Below, piece by piece: positions 15,962 through 24,428 of a stretch of 64,000 bases of DNA. The stretch's first letter is position 1. The number at the start of each line of letters is the position of its first letter. Position numbers and translations under genes: made by a program. The notes under the pieces are model-generated. The model saw only the letters and a list, made by a program, of their open reading frames with translations, did not search any database and was not told the DNA's origin. The DNA lies in contig NZ_FOWC01000005.1 in NCBI RefSeq assembly GCF_900115345.1, forward strand, positions 124,001 through 188,000, read 5' to 3'. Origin of the DNA: Amycolatopsis rubida. Its GTDB lineage: Bacteria > Actinomycetota > Actinomycetes > Mycobacteriales > Pseudonocardiaceae.

Positions 15962-16915
15962 GTGACGATCCCGCAACTGCGCGCCTTCGCCGCCGTCGTG
16001 CGGTACGGCTCGGTCAAATCGGCCGCGGCGGCGCTCGGCGTCTCGGAGTCCACCGTTTCCATGCACGTCGCCCAGCTCCGCAAGGAACTCGGCGATCCGC
16101 TTTTCACGCGCACCGGTTCCGGACTGGCGTTCACCCCGGGCGGGTTGCGGCTGGCGAGCCGTTCGGTCGAGCTGCTCGGGCTGCAGAACCGCACCGTGGA
16201 GGAGATCGGCCAGGCCGCACAGGGGCTCCGGCTGCTGCGTGTCGGCGCGACGTCGCTGTTCGCCGAACACGCGGCGCCGGGGCTGATCGAATCCTTCACC
16301 CAGCGCGCCACGGATCTCGAAGTCGAGCTGAGCGTGCACCAGGCGAGCGAGTTCGAGGAACTCCTCCGGACCAGGGCGATCGACGTCGCGATCGGGCCGC
16401 CCGCCGCGAGCCCCCGCCCGGGCCTCGTCCAGCGCGCCTTCCTGGCCTACGACGTCGAGGTCGTCACCACGCCGGACCACCCGCTCGCCGGGCGCCCGGT
16501 CTCGGCGGCCGAGCTCGCCCGCGCGACCTGGCACCTCGGCCCGTCCGCGGTCGGCCCGGCGGGTGCGATCCCGGCGATGCTCCAGCGGCTGCGCGTTCCG
16601 GAGTCGCATCAGCGGATCTTCCAGAGCGAGGCCTCGGCGCTGGAGGAGGTGCACCACGCCGCGGCGGTCGCCCCCGCGGTGGTGTTCTCGGTCTCGGCCA
16701 ACCTGGCCGCGGGCAGGCTGGTGCGGGTGACCGGGCAGGGCACGAAACAGCGCGGGGTCTGGGTCGCCTCCGCCCGCGAGGAGGACCGCGAGCAGACGAG
16801 CGCGGAACTGCTGCGCTTCCTGCAGACGCCTCGGGCCACCCAGGCGATGATCAAGGGGTCCGGGGTGCCCATCAGGAGGTTCCGCCCCGCGGTCTACGTG
16901 ACGCTGTGGAGCTGA
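15962..16915 (+). CDS. LysR-type regulator, cox-linked (copy B)
   Basis: A 317-aa LysR regulator starting at GTG 15962, divergent from its paralogue. The HTH (PQLRAFAAVVRYGSVKSAAAALGVSESTVSMHVAQL) is followed by an effector domain strongly similar to copy A across the whole length. With only 26 bp between start codons, the two promoters must lie inside each other's coding regions or overlap completely. Its 3' end overlaps the convergent VWA gene by 44 bp. A head-to-head tandem duplication, each copy facing one cox operon, suggests divided control of the two CODH clusters. Confidence 0.9.
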   Translation: MTIPQLRAFAAVVRYGSVKSAAAALGVSESTVSMHVAQLRKELGDPLFTRTGSGLAFTPGGLRLASRSVELLGLQNRTVEEIGQAAQGLRLLRVGATSLFAEHAAPGLIESFTQRATDLEVELSVHQASEFEELLRTRAIDVAIGPPAASPRPGLVQRAFLAYDVEVVTTPDHPLAGRPVSAAELARATWHLGPSAVGPAGAIPAMLQRLRVPESHQRIFQSEASALEEVHHAAAVAPAVVFSVSANLAAGRLVRVTGQGTKQRGVWVASAREEDREQTSAELLRFLQTPRATQAMIKGSGVPIRRFRPAVYVTLWS

Positions 16916-18182
16916 GCTCGTCGACGACGCCGGCCAGTTCGGCCAGCGTCGCGGCGGGGAGCACCGAGTCGCAGTGCGGCAGCGCGGCGGCCATGCCGCC
17001 GACGAGCGGCCGGTAGCCGGGTTCTCCCGCGCGCGGATTGATCCACACGACGCGGTGCGCGCGGCGCGCGATCCGGGCCATCTCCGCCGCGAGCCGCTCC
17101 GGCGGATCGGTGTCCCAGCCGTCGGACGCGACCACCACCACGGCGCCGCGGAGCAGTTCCGCGTGGGGCGAGCGGATCAGGGTCCGCAGGCTCGAAGCGA
17201 TGCGCGTGCCGCCGTACCGGTCGCCGACGAGCAAGCTCGCCTCGGCGACCGCCTCGGCCGGAGTGCGCCGCCGCAACGCGGGCGAAAGCCGGGTGAGCGT
17301 GGTGCCGAACGCGAAGGTCTCCCCCGCCTCCACCGAGGCGGCCCGCATCAGGTGCAGGAACGCGGTGACATAGGGCCGCATCGACTCGCTCACGTCGCAC
17401 AGGACCACCAGCCTGCGCGGGCGGTGCCGCGGCCGGGTCCGGACCAGGTGCAGCGGCTCGCCTCCGGTACGCCGCCAGCGGCGGGCCGTGCGCCGCAGGT
17501 CGAGGCGGCCGTATCGGCTCGCTTCCCGCCGCCGGGTCCGGCGCCGGTGCGCGGCGTCGCGCAGCCGGGCCCCGAGATCGGCCAGCATCCGCTCGTCGAG
17601 GTCGTCGAACGAGGCCGGGGCCGCTCGCGCTGCCGCCCACCCCGGGGCGGGCACCGGGACGGCCCGCCCGTCGGGACGGCCGGGCCCGCCGGCCGCGGTC
17701 TGGCGCGGACTCGTCACCCACGGCACCGCGCCCTCCGTTTCCGTCCCGGCCGGGGCGTTCGGCACGGCGCGGCGCGCGGCGGCGGGCCGGGTCGCCGCCA
17801 GCGTTGCGCCGGGCGCGGGCGACCCGCCGGACGGGACGCCGACGAGATCGTCGAAGACCCGGTCGTAGGCGGCGAGGTCGCCGGGACCGCACACGAGCGT
17901 GACCCTGGCGGTCCAGTACAGCCTCGAACGCCGGTCGCCCGGAGCCGCGAAAACGCCCGGCAGCGCGGCGGTCAAGGCCGCCGCGCCGCGCGGGTCGGCC
18001 GCCACTCCCGCCTCGCGGAGGCGGGCGAGGAGCAACGACGCCAGTGCCGCCAAGTCGGGCCGGTCCGGCCGTTCGGGACCAGGTGCGGCGGGGACGGCCG
18101 GGTCCGCCCGATCGCCCGCGCGCGGCCGGTTCGCGGCGCCTTTCCCTGCCTCGCGGCCGGAAAGCTCTCGGCCTGAGTTCAT
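16872..18182 (-). CDS. VWA-domain protein, CoxE-like (second cluster)
   Basis: A 436-aa protein. The N-terminal part is Pro/Ala/Gly-rich; the middle has an Arg-rich linker (DLRRTARRWRRTGGEPLHLVRTRPRHRPRR), and the C-terminal VWA domain has MIDAS DVSESMRPYV and a VASDGWDTDPPERL loop. Its architecture matches coxE at 6517 and it is paired with the upstream moxR by an ATGA overlap (18179-18182). It ends the second cox operon and overlaps the convergent lysR by 44 bp. Likely role: the ATPase-linked CODH maturation partner for the CoxL2 system. Confidence 0.82.
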   Translation of the reverse strand: MNSGRELSGREAGKGAANRPRAGDRADPAVPAAPGPERPDRPDLAALASLLLARLREAGVAADPRGAAALTAALPGVFAAPGDRRSRLYWTARVTLVCGPGDLAAYDRVFDDLVGVPSGGSPAPGATLAATRPAAARRAVPNAPAGTETEGAVPWVTSPRQTAAGGPGRPDGRAVPVPAPGWAAARAAPASFDDLDERMLADLGARLRDAAHRRRTRRREASRYGRLDLRRTARRWRRTGGEPLHLVRTRPRHRPRRLVVLCDVSESMRPYVTAFLHLMRAASVEAGETFAFGTTLTRLSPALRRRTPAEAVAEASLLVGDRYGGTRIASSLRTLIRSPHAELLRGAVVVVASDGWDTDPPERLAAEMARIARRAHRVVWINPRAGEPGYRPLVGGMAAALPHCDSVLPAATLAELAGVVDELSSTASRRPRGGTS

Positions 18183-19051
18183 CCCAGCGCTCCCTCCCGG
18201 ATGGCGCGCCCGACCGCGGCCAGGTCGTCCGGGGTCTTGGCGATCGCGCCGAGCGAAGGCGCCACGGCGGCGGGATCGGGGACGTCCGCCCCGAGCGCGG
18301 CGAGCACCCGTGCCCAGTCGATCGCTTCCGCCATTCCCGGCGCCTTGTCCAGGTCCAGCTCCCGCAGGCGGCTGACGCCGCGGCCGATCGCCGCGACCAG
18401 GTCCCCCGACGCGTCCGGGACCCGGTGCCGCAGGATCGCCGTGACCTGGTCGGGCCCGGGGAAATCGATCCAGTGGTAGAGGCATCGGCGGCGCAGTGCG
18501 TCGTGGAGTTCGCGAGTGCGGTTGGAAGTGAGCACGACCACCATCGGTCCCGCGGCGCGGACAGTCCCGAACTCGGGAATGGTGATCGCCCGTTCGCCGA
18601 GGAACTCCAGCAGCAGTGCCTCGAACTCGTCGTCGGCCCGGTCGATCTCGTCGATCAGCAGCACCGGCGGCACCGGCCCGTCGTGGCGCAGGCAGGCCAG
18701 CAGCGGCCGGTCTTCGAGGAATCGCTCGCTGAACAGGTCTTCCTCGCCGATGGCCGAACCCTGGGCCTCGGCCAGCCGGATCGCGAGCAGCTGCCGCTGG
18801 TAGTTCCACTCGTAAAGCGCCTCGTGCGGTCCCAGCCCCTCGTAGCACTGCAACCGGTGCAACCGCGACCCGAGCGCGCGGGCGAGCGCGGCCGCGGCGC
18901 CGGTCTTGCCGACGCCCGGCTCTCCCTCAAGCAGCAGCGGCAACCCGAGGTCGACGGCCAGGTGCAGGGCAGTCGCCAGCCCCTCGTCGACCAAGTGGTC
19001 CTCGGCCAGCAGTGCGCGTCGCACCGCGTCGGGACTGTCGAGGCGGGTCAC
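18179..19051 (-). CDS. MoxR-family AAA+ ATPase, CoxD-like (second cluster)
   Basis: A 290-aa MoxR ATPase with Walker A GEPGVGKTG, LQCYEGLGPHEALYEW, Walker B LLIDEIDRADDEFEALLLEFL and sensor-1 VLTSNRTRELHDALRRRCLYHW. It is clearly paralogous to the protein at 5649-6524. It is coupled by 4-nt overlaps to mocA upstream and the VWA gene downstream. It presumably drives the second CODH's metal-centre maturation. Confidence 0.88.
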   Translation of the reverse strand: MTRLDSPDAVRRALLAEDHLVDEGLATALHLAVDLGLPLLLEGEPGVGKTGAAAALARALGSRLHRLQCYEGLGPHEALYEWNYQRQLLAIRLAEAQGSAIGEEDLFSERFLEDRPLLACLRHDGPVPPVLLIDEIDRADDEFEALLLEFLGERAITIPEFGTVRAAGPMVVVLTSNRTRELHDALRRRCLYHWIDFPGPDQVTAILRHRVPDASGDLVAAIGRGVSRLRELDLDKAPGMAEAIDWARVLAALGADVPDPAAVAPSLGAIAKTPDDLAAVGRAIREGALG

Positions 19052-19662
19052 CGCGCCTCCCTCGCGCCGCCGACGAGCCGCTCGTAGTCGGCCCAGGTGT
19101 CCACGTCCGGCGGCACCGGCCCGGCGGCGCGATGGACCGCGAGGTCGTCGCCCGCCCGGTCGACCAGCTTCCAGACGCCCTTGTCGCCGTGCAGGGTCGC
19201 GAGTTCGCCGAACAGCTCGCGGCCCAGCCAGAAGGGATGCCCGATACCGTCGTCATACGCCGTGACGCCGATCGGGCGGTGCGCCGCGACCGCGACCAGC
19301 GCGGCGACGTCGGCGGGCCGCACCGTCGGCTGGTCGCCGAGCAGAAGTGCGACGCCGTGCGCGCTGTCGTGCACGGCCGGGAGCGCTGCCGCGATGGACG
19401 ACGAGCATCCCTCGCCGTACGACGGGTTGCGCACGACCTCCGTGCCGGACAGGTCCACCGTCTCCTCGACCTGCTCGGCCGCCCCGCCGAGCGTCACGAG
19501 GAGCTGGCCGAACCCGCATCGGCGGGCGGTCGCGAGAGTCGCGTCCAGCAGTGTGCCGCCCGCATAGGGCAGCAGCTGCTTCGGCCTGCCGAGCCGGCGC
19601 GAGCCGCCCGCCGCCAGTACCAGGCCCGTCACCCGGCCGAGAGCTGCTCCGTCCCCGGTCAT
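19048..19662 (-). CDS. mocA: MocA-like molybdenum cofactor cytidylyltransferase
   Basis: A 204-aa nucleotidyltransferase of the MobA/MocA fold. The N-terminal LVLAAGGSRRLGRPKQLLPYAGG is the nucleotide-binding signature, GVALLLGDQPTV carries the Mg-binding Asp, and IGHPFWLGRELF completes the family pattern. CODH-type hydroxylases use molybdopterin cytosine dinucleotide, made by MocA from CTP and Mo-cofactor. Sitting among cox genes favours MocA over the GTP-using MobA. ATGA overlaps join it to the XdhC-YHS gene and to moxR. Confidence 0.85.
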   Translation of the reverse strand: MTGDGAALGRVTGLVLAAGGSRRLGRPKQLLPYAGGTLLDATLATARRCGFGQLLVTLGGAAEQVEETVDLSGTEVVRNPSYGEGCSSSIAAALPAVHDSAHGVALLLGDQPTVRPADVAALVAVAAHRPIGVTAYDDGIGHPFWLGRELFGELATLHGDKGVWKLVDRAGDDLAVHRAAGPVPPDVDTWADYERLVGGAREAR

Positions 19663-20564
19663 CCCACGCTCACGCTGTGCTCGGCCTTGAACGCGTCGCG
19701 GCAGCCTGGGCGGCAGAAGTAGTAGTCGGTCCCGTCGACGTCGAGATGGATCGCGTCCGGCGCGACCACGACGTTCATGCCGCAGACCGGGTCGGTCGCG
19801 ACCGCAGGCCGGGCGGACGGCGGCGGCTCCGAGCCCTCGTGCCCGGCGGCGTCCCGGGCGCGCAGCACGGACACGATCTCGGCGAGGATCGACAGCGCGA
19901 TCTCCTCCGGCGTTCCCGCGCTGATCGGGAGACCGGCCGGGGTGTGCACCCGGGCCCGCTGGTCCTCGTCCAGCCCGGTCTCGTCGAGCACGGCGTGCCC
20001 GCGCACCGTGCTCGCCACCAGTCCGACATACGGCACCTCGGCGGCCAGCGCCGCCCGCAGGTCGTCGGGCTCGGGACCGCCGTGCCGGGCGATCACCACC
20101 GCGGCCGCCCCGGCGGCGGTCGCGCCGTCCTCGTCGCTGGTCGCCTCGTACCCGACCGCGCCGGCGAGGTCGGCGACCGCCCGGGCGATGGGCGAGGTGC
20201 CGACGACGTGGACGACCGGCGCGGGCAGCACCGGCTCAAGGTAGATCTCCACCGCGCCGCCGGACAGGCAGGGGTTGACCTCCACCCGGGCGCCATCGGT
20301 CGCGGGGAACTCCGGACCGCCCTCCGGCAGCACCCGCAGCAGCAGGCTGGCGCCGTCGCGGAGCACGTCCAGCGCGGCGAGCTTCACCGAGGCGAGGGTG
20401 CACTGGCCGCCGACGAATCCCTCGAGGGTGCCGTCCTCCAGCACGATCGCGTGGTCGCCGGTGCTCACCGACGTCGGCGCCGCGGCACGGACGACAGTCG
20501 CGTGGACGAACGGCCTGCGGGCCGCGACCAGTTCGGCTTGGCGCCGGGCAAGGTGTGTGTTCAT
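19659..20564 (-). CDS. XdhC/CoxI-family maturation protein with C-terminal YHS domain
   Basis: A 301-aa fusion. Residues ~1-110 are an XdhC_CoxI domain (HATVVRAAAPTSVSTGDHAIVLEDGTLEGFVGGQCTL), residues ~118-240 an XdhC C-terminal Rossmann-like domain, and residues ~256-298 a YHS domain (TDPVCGMNV...YYFCRPGCRDAFKA) with its three cysteines. XdhC proteins handle Mo-cofactor sulfuration. YHS domains bind metals in copper pumps and other proteins. The fusion links a Mo-cofactor chaperone to a metal-binding module beside a Mo-Cu enzyme. ATG at 20564; the stop overlaps mocA. Confidence 0.85.
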   Translation of the reverse strand: MNTHLARRQAELVAARRPFVHATVVRAAAPTSVSTGDHAIVLEDGTLEGFVGGQCTLASVKLAALDVLRDGASLLLRVLPEGGPEFPATDGARVEVNPCLSGGAVEIYLEPVLPAPVVHVVGTSPIARAVADLAGAVGYEATSDEDGATAAGAAAVVIARHGGPEPDDLRAALAAEVPYVGLVASTVRGHAVLDETGLDEDQRARVHTPAGLPISAGTPEEIALSILAEIVSVLRARDAAGHEGSEPPPSARPAVATDPVCGMNVVVAPDAIHLDVDGTDYYFCRPGCRDAFKAEHSVSVG

Positions 20565-20583
20565 CGCGCTCCTCCTTGAGCGG

Positions 20584-22962
20584 TCAGCTGGGTGGCGTGG
20601 GGTTCCCCTGCATGGCCTCCCACACCCGGCCGGGGGTGAGGGGCATGTCGGCATGACGCACGCCGTAGGGCTGGAGCGCGTCGAGCACGGCGTTGACCAC
20701 CGCGGGCGGCGAGCCGACCGTGGAGGATTCGCCGACGCCTTTGGCTCCGATCGGGTGGTGCGGCGAGGCGATGTAGGTCGCGCCGGTCTCCCAGTCGGGG
20801 ACCTCCAGCGCGGTCGGGATGAGGTAGTCCATCAGCGAACCGGCGAGGCAGTTGCCGTCCTCGTCGTAGCCGACGTACTCCATCAGCGCGATCCCGACGC
20901 CGTCGGTGAGCCCGCGGTGCACCTGCCCCTCGACCACGGCCTCGTTGATCCGGGTGCCGCAGTCGTCCACCGCGATGAAGCGGCGCACGGCGACCTTGCC
21001 GGTGCCCGGGTCCACGTCGACCACGCACAGGTAGGCGCCATAGGGGTAGGTGAGGTTCTCGGGGTTGTAGGAGACGCTCGCTTCGAGGCCGCCCTCCAGC
21101 GGCTCGCCGTCGGGTCCGGCCGGCAGGTCGCGGGCGCCGTACGCGCGGGCCGCGACCTCCGCGATGGTCACCGCCGTGCCAGGGTCGCCCTTCACCCGGT
21201 AGGCGCCGTCGGCCCACTCCATGTCGGCCACCGCCGCCTCCAGCACGGACGAGGCGAGCAGCCGGCCCTTCTCCCGCACCTTCCGCGCGGCGAGCACGGC
21301 GGCGGCACCCGAGACAGGGGTCGACCGGCTGCCGTAAGTGCCGAGCCCGAACGGCGTCAGATCGGTGTCGCCGTGCACGACGTCCACGTCGTCGACCGGG
21401 ATTCCGAGTTCCTCGGACACGATCTGGGCGAACGTGGTCTCGTGGCCCTGGCCCTGCGACTGCACCGAGATCCGGACCACCGCCTTGCCGGTCGGGTACA
21501 CCCGCAGCTCGCAGCCGTCGGCCATGCCGAGGCCCGCCATGTCCATGTCCTTGCGCGGACCGGCCCCGACCGCCTCGGTGAAGAACGAGACGCCGATCCC
21601 CATCAGCTCGCCCCGCGCCCGGCGCTCGGCCTGTTCGGCGCGCAGCTCGTCGTACCCGGCGATCCGGACCGCCTCGGCCATCGCGGCCGGGTAGTCCCCC
21701 GAGTCGTAGACCCAGCCGGTGCGGGTGGTGTAGGGAAACGCGTCGGGCCGGATGAAGTTGCGGCGCCGGAGCTCGACCGGATCGATGCCCAGTTCGCGGG
21801 CGAGCAGGTCGACCATCCGCTCGACGAGGTACACCGCCTCGGCGATCCGGAACGAGCAGGCGTAGGCCACCCCGCCCGGCGCCTTGTTGGTGTGCACCGC
21901 CGTGACCGCGCAGTGCGCGGCCTCGATGTCGTAGCTGCCGGTGAACACCCCGAAGAACCCGGCGGGGTATTTCGTCGGCGTCGCGGCCGCGTTGAACGCG
22001 CCGTGATCGGCCAGCACCTGGCTGCGCAACCCGAGGATCCGCCCGTCGCGGGTGGCGGCGATCTCGCCGCGCATCACGTAGTCGCGCGCGAAGGTCGAGC
22101 TGACCAGATTCTCGGTGCGGTCCTCCATCCACTTCACCGGACGGCCGGTGAGCATCGACCCGACGATCGCGCACAGGTAGCCCGGATAGATCGGGACCTT
22201 ATTGCCGAAACCGCCGCCGACATCGGGCGAGATCACCCGGATCCGGTGTTCCGGCAGCCCCGCGATGACGGCGTAGAGCGTGCGATGGGCGTGCGGTGCC
22301 TGGCTGGTGGACCAGAGAGTGAGCCGCCGGTCGATGCGGTCGTAGTCGGCGACCGCGCCGCAGGTCTCCATCGGTGCCGGGTGGATCCGCGGGTAGACCA
22401 TGTCCTGGGCGAGGGTGACCTCGGCCCGTTCGAACACCGCCGCGGTGGCGGCGGCGTCGCCGCTCTCCCACTCGAAACAGAGGTTGTCGGTGCGCCCTTC
22501 GACGTCGTCGCGGACGAGCGGCGCGCCGGGGGCGAGGGCGGTGCGGGCGTCGACGACCGGCGGCAGGACGTCGTACTCGACTTCGATCAGCTCCAGCGCG
22601 TCGCGCGCGGAGTACCGGTCCTCCGCCACGACGAACGCGACTTCCTGGCCCTGGAACCGCACCTTGTCGGTCACCAGCACCGCCTGCGTGTCCGCGGACA
22701 GCGTCGGCATCCAGGCGAGGCCGCGCTCGGCGAGGTCGGCACCGGTGACGACGGCCTTCACCTTGGGATGCGCCTGCGCGGCGGTCGTGTCGATGCTCGC
22801 GATCCTGGCGTGGGCCACCGGTGCCCGGAGCACCGCGAGGTGCAGCATGCCCGGCAGCTGGACATCGTCGACGTACGTGCCGCGGCCGCGGACGAAGCGC
22901 GGCGCCTCCCGCAGCGTCCGCCTCCCGAACCCGTGTTCCGCTGGATCGAGGGCGGCGCTCAT
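20584..22962 (-). CDS. coxL: Second form I-type CO dehydrogenase large subunit (CoxL2)
   Basis: A 792-aa molybdenum hydroxylase colinear with CoxL1. The active-site loop reads AYACSFR (about residues 366-372, Cys369), fitting the form I signature AYxCSFR. GGGFGNKVPIYP and KGVGESSTVGSP with the catalytic Glu are intact. The ATG overlaps the coxS2 stop (22959-22962). It has diverged clearly from the first copy, so this is an old paralogue or a separately acquired operon rather than a recent duplication. CO is the expected substrate from the motif. Confidence 0.92.
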   Translation of the reverse strand: MSAALDPAEHGFGRRTLREAPRFVRGRGTYVDDVQLPGMLHLAVLRAPVAHARIASIDTTAAQAHPKVKAVVTGADLAERGLAWMPTLSADTQAVLVTDKVRFQGQEVAFVVAEDRYSARDALELIEVEYDVLPPVVDARTALAPGAPLVRDDVEGRTDNLCFEWESGDAAATAAVFERAEVTLAQDMVYPRIHPAPMETCGAVADYDRIDRRLTLWSTSQAPHAHRTLYAVIAGLPEHRIRVISPDVGGGFGNKVPIYPGYLCAIVGSMLTGRPVKWMEDRTENLVSSTFARDYVMRGEIAATRDGRILGLRSQVLADHGAFNAAATPTKYPAGFFGVFTGSYDIEAAHCAVTAVHTNKAPGGVAYACSFRIAEAVYLVERMVDLLARELGIDPVELRRRNFIRPDAFPYTTRTGWVYDSGDYPAAMAEAVRIAGYDELRAEQAERRARGELMGIGVSFFTEAVGAGPRKDMDMAGLGMADGCELRVYPTGKAVVRISVQSQGQGHETTFAQIVSEELGIPVDDVDVVHGDTDLTPFGLGTYGSRSTPVSGAAAVLAARKVREKGRLLASSVLEAAVADMEWADGAYRVKGDPGTAVTIAEVAARAYGARDLPAGPDGEPLEGGLEASVSYNPENLTYPYGAYLCVVDVDPGTGKVAVRRFIAVDDCGTRINEAVVEGQVHRGLTDGVGIALMEYVGYDEDGNCLAGSLMDYLIPTALEVPDWETGATYIASPHHPIGAKGVGESSTVGSPPAVVNAVLDALQPYGVRHADMPLTPGRVWEAMQGNPTPPS

Positions 22963-23468
22963 GTCGCGGTCCCGACGACAGGCCACGGCAGGTCCGGTTC
23001 GGGCACGACCTCCGGGTGCTCGGCCGCCCAGCGGACCGACCGGACGATGCTCGCGTAGCCGGTGCACCGGCAGATCTGCCCGGAGATCGCCTCCCGGATC
23101 ACGGGCTCCTCCGGGTCGGGGTCGCGGTCGAGGAGGGCGCGCGCGGTCATCAGCATCCCGGGCGTGCAGAAGCCGCACTGGAGCCCGTGGCATTCGATGA
23201 AGCCCTGCTGGACGGGGTCGAGGAACCCGTCGCGTTCGAGATCCTCGACGGTGCGCACGTCATGCCCGGAGGCCATCGCGGCGAGCACTGTGCACGACTT
23301 GACCGGCTCGCCGTCATAGAGCACGACGCACGTGCCGCAGTTGCTGGTGTCACAGCCCCAATGCGTGCCGGTCAGGCCGAGCACGTCGCGCAGGAAGTGG
23401 ACCAGCAGCAGCCGCGGCTCCACCTCGCGGACGACGTGTTCGCCGTTGACCGTGATTCCCACCTGCAT
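22959..23468 (-). CDS. coxS: CO dehydrogenase iron-sulfur subunit (CoxS2)
   Basis: A 169-aa iron-sulfur subunit with motifs GCDTSNCGTC...GEPVKSC (plant-type cluster) and QCGFCTPGM...GQICRCTGYASI (second cluster). The length is standard for CoxS, unlike the extended copy at 13067. It lies 2 nt after coxM2 and overlaps coxL2. Confidence 0.94.
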   Translation of the reverse strand: MQVGITVNGEHVVREVEPRLLLVHFLRDVLGLTGTHWGCDTSNCGTCVVLYDGEPVKSCTVLAAMASGHDVRTVEDLERDGFLDPVQQGFIECHGLQCGFCTPGMLMTARALLDRDPDPEEPVIREAISGQICRCTGYASIVRSVRWAAEHPEVVPEPDLPWPVVGTAT

Positions 23469-23470
23469 CG

Positions 23471-24361
23471 TCAGGCCCTCCCCTCGGCCCTGGCGAGGAT
23501 CCGGTCGCGGGCGGTCGCGAGCGTGCGGCGGGTGAGCTCGGCGGCGAGGTGGCGCTTGTACGCCGCGCTGCCCCGGCTGTCGGTGACCGGCTGGCAGCTC
23601 TCGGCGGCGATCCGGCCGGCGATGTCGAACGCCCCGGCGTCCGGCTCGCTCCCCCGCAGCGCGGCGGAGATCTCGGGAATGCCGGTGGTGCTCGGCCCGA
23701 CCGCGGCGAGCCCGACCCGCGCGTCGGCGATCCGGCCGTGCCGGTCGAGCCACAGCGCGGCGCCCGCGGCGGTGACCGCCCAGGCGCCCGAGCGGAGGTC
23801 GACCTTGGCGTAGGCGTTGCTGCCGCCCGGGCGGATCGGGAGCCGGACCTCGATCAGCATCTCGGCCTGGCCGACCGCGGTCTCGTAGGGCCCGCGGTAG
23901 AACTGCTCCATCGGCACGACCCGGTCGCCCCGCGAATCCCGGATCACGCAGCTGGCGTTCAACGTCGTGCACACCGACAGCAGGTCCTCGGCCGGGTCGG
24001 CCTGGCACAGCGCGCCGCCGAGGGTGCCGCGGTTGCGCACCGGCGGGTCCGCGATGACCCGCTCGGCGTCGCGGAAGATCGGGAAGTGCTCGTGCAGCTC
24101 GTCCGATTCGAGCAGTTCGCGGTGCCGGGTCATGGCCCCGATCCGGACCTGCTGCCCGACCCGCCGGACGTAGCCGAGCTCGCCGTGCAGGTCGTTGATG
24201 TCGACGAGGTATTCCGGGTTGGCCAGCCGCAGCTTCATCATCGGCAGCAGGCTGTGCCCGCCCGCGATGATCCGTGCCTCGCCGCCCAGCCGCTCCAGCA
24301 GCCGGATCGCGTCGGCCGCGCTCGTCGCCCGCTCGTATTCCAGTGGCGCCGGGACCTGCAT
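23471..24361 (-). CDS. coxM: CO dehydrogenase FAD subunit (CoxM2)
   Basis: A 296-aa FAD-binding subunit: AGGHSLLPMMKLR near residues 34-46, GTLGGALCQADPAED near 110-124, then the flavoprotein C-terminal domain ending KRHLAAELTRRTLATARDRI. It is 67 nt downstream of the xdhC/coxI gene and 2 nt from coxS2. It feeds electrons from the iron-sulfur clusters to FAD. Confidence 0.92.
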   Translation of the reverse strand: MQVPAPLEYERATSAADAIRLLERLGGEARIIAGGHSLLPMMKLRLANPEYLVDINDLHGELGYVRRVGQQVRIGAMTRHRELLESDELHEHFPIFRDAERVIADPPVRNRGTLGGALCQADPAEDLLSVCTTLNASCVIRDSRGDRVVPMEQFYRGPYETAVGQAEMLIEVRLPIRPGGSNAYAKVDLRSGAWAVTAAGAALWLDRHGRIADARVGLAAVGPSTTGIPEISAALRGSEPDAGAFDIAGRIAAESCQPVTDSRGSAAYKRHLAAELTRRTLATARDRILARAEGRA

Positions 24362-24428
24362 GTCCACCTCCGTTCCGCAACCCGCTCGAAGCGTTCGACC
24401 GGGCTTTGTGACCGTACGCTCGGGCGGG

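Noticed and set aside
20275..23058. 927-codon plus-strand frame opposite coxL2
   Set aside because: Same explanation: low-complexity mirror of a strongly conserved gene.
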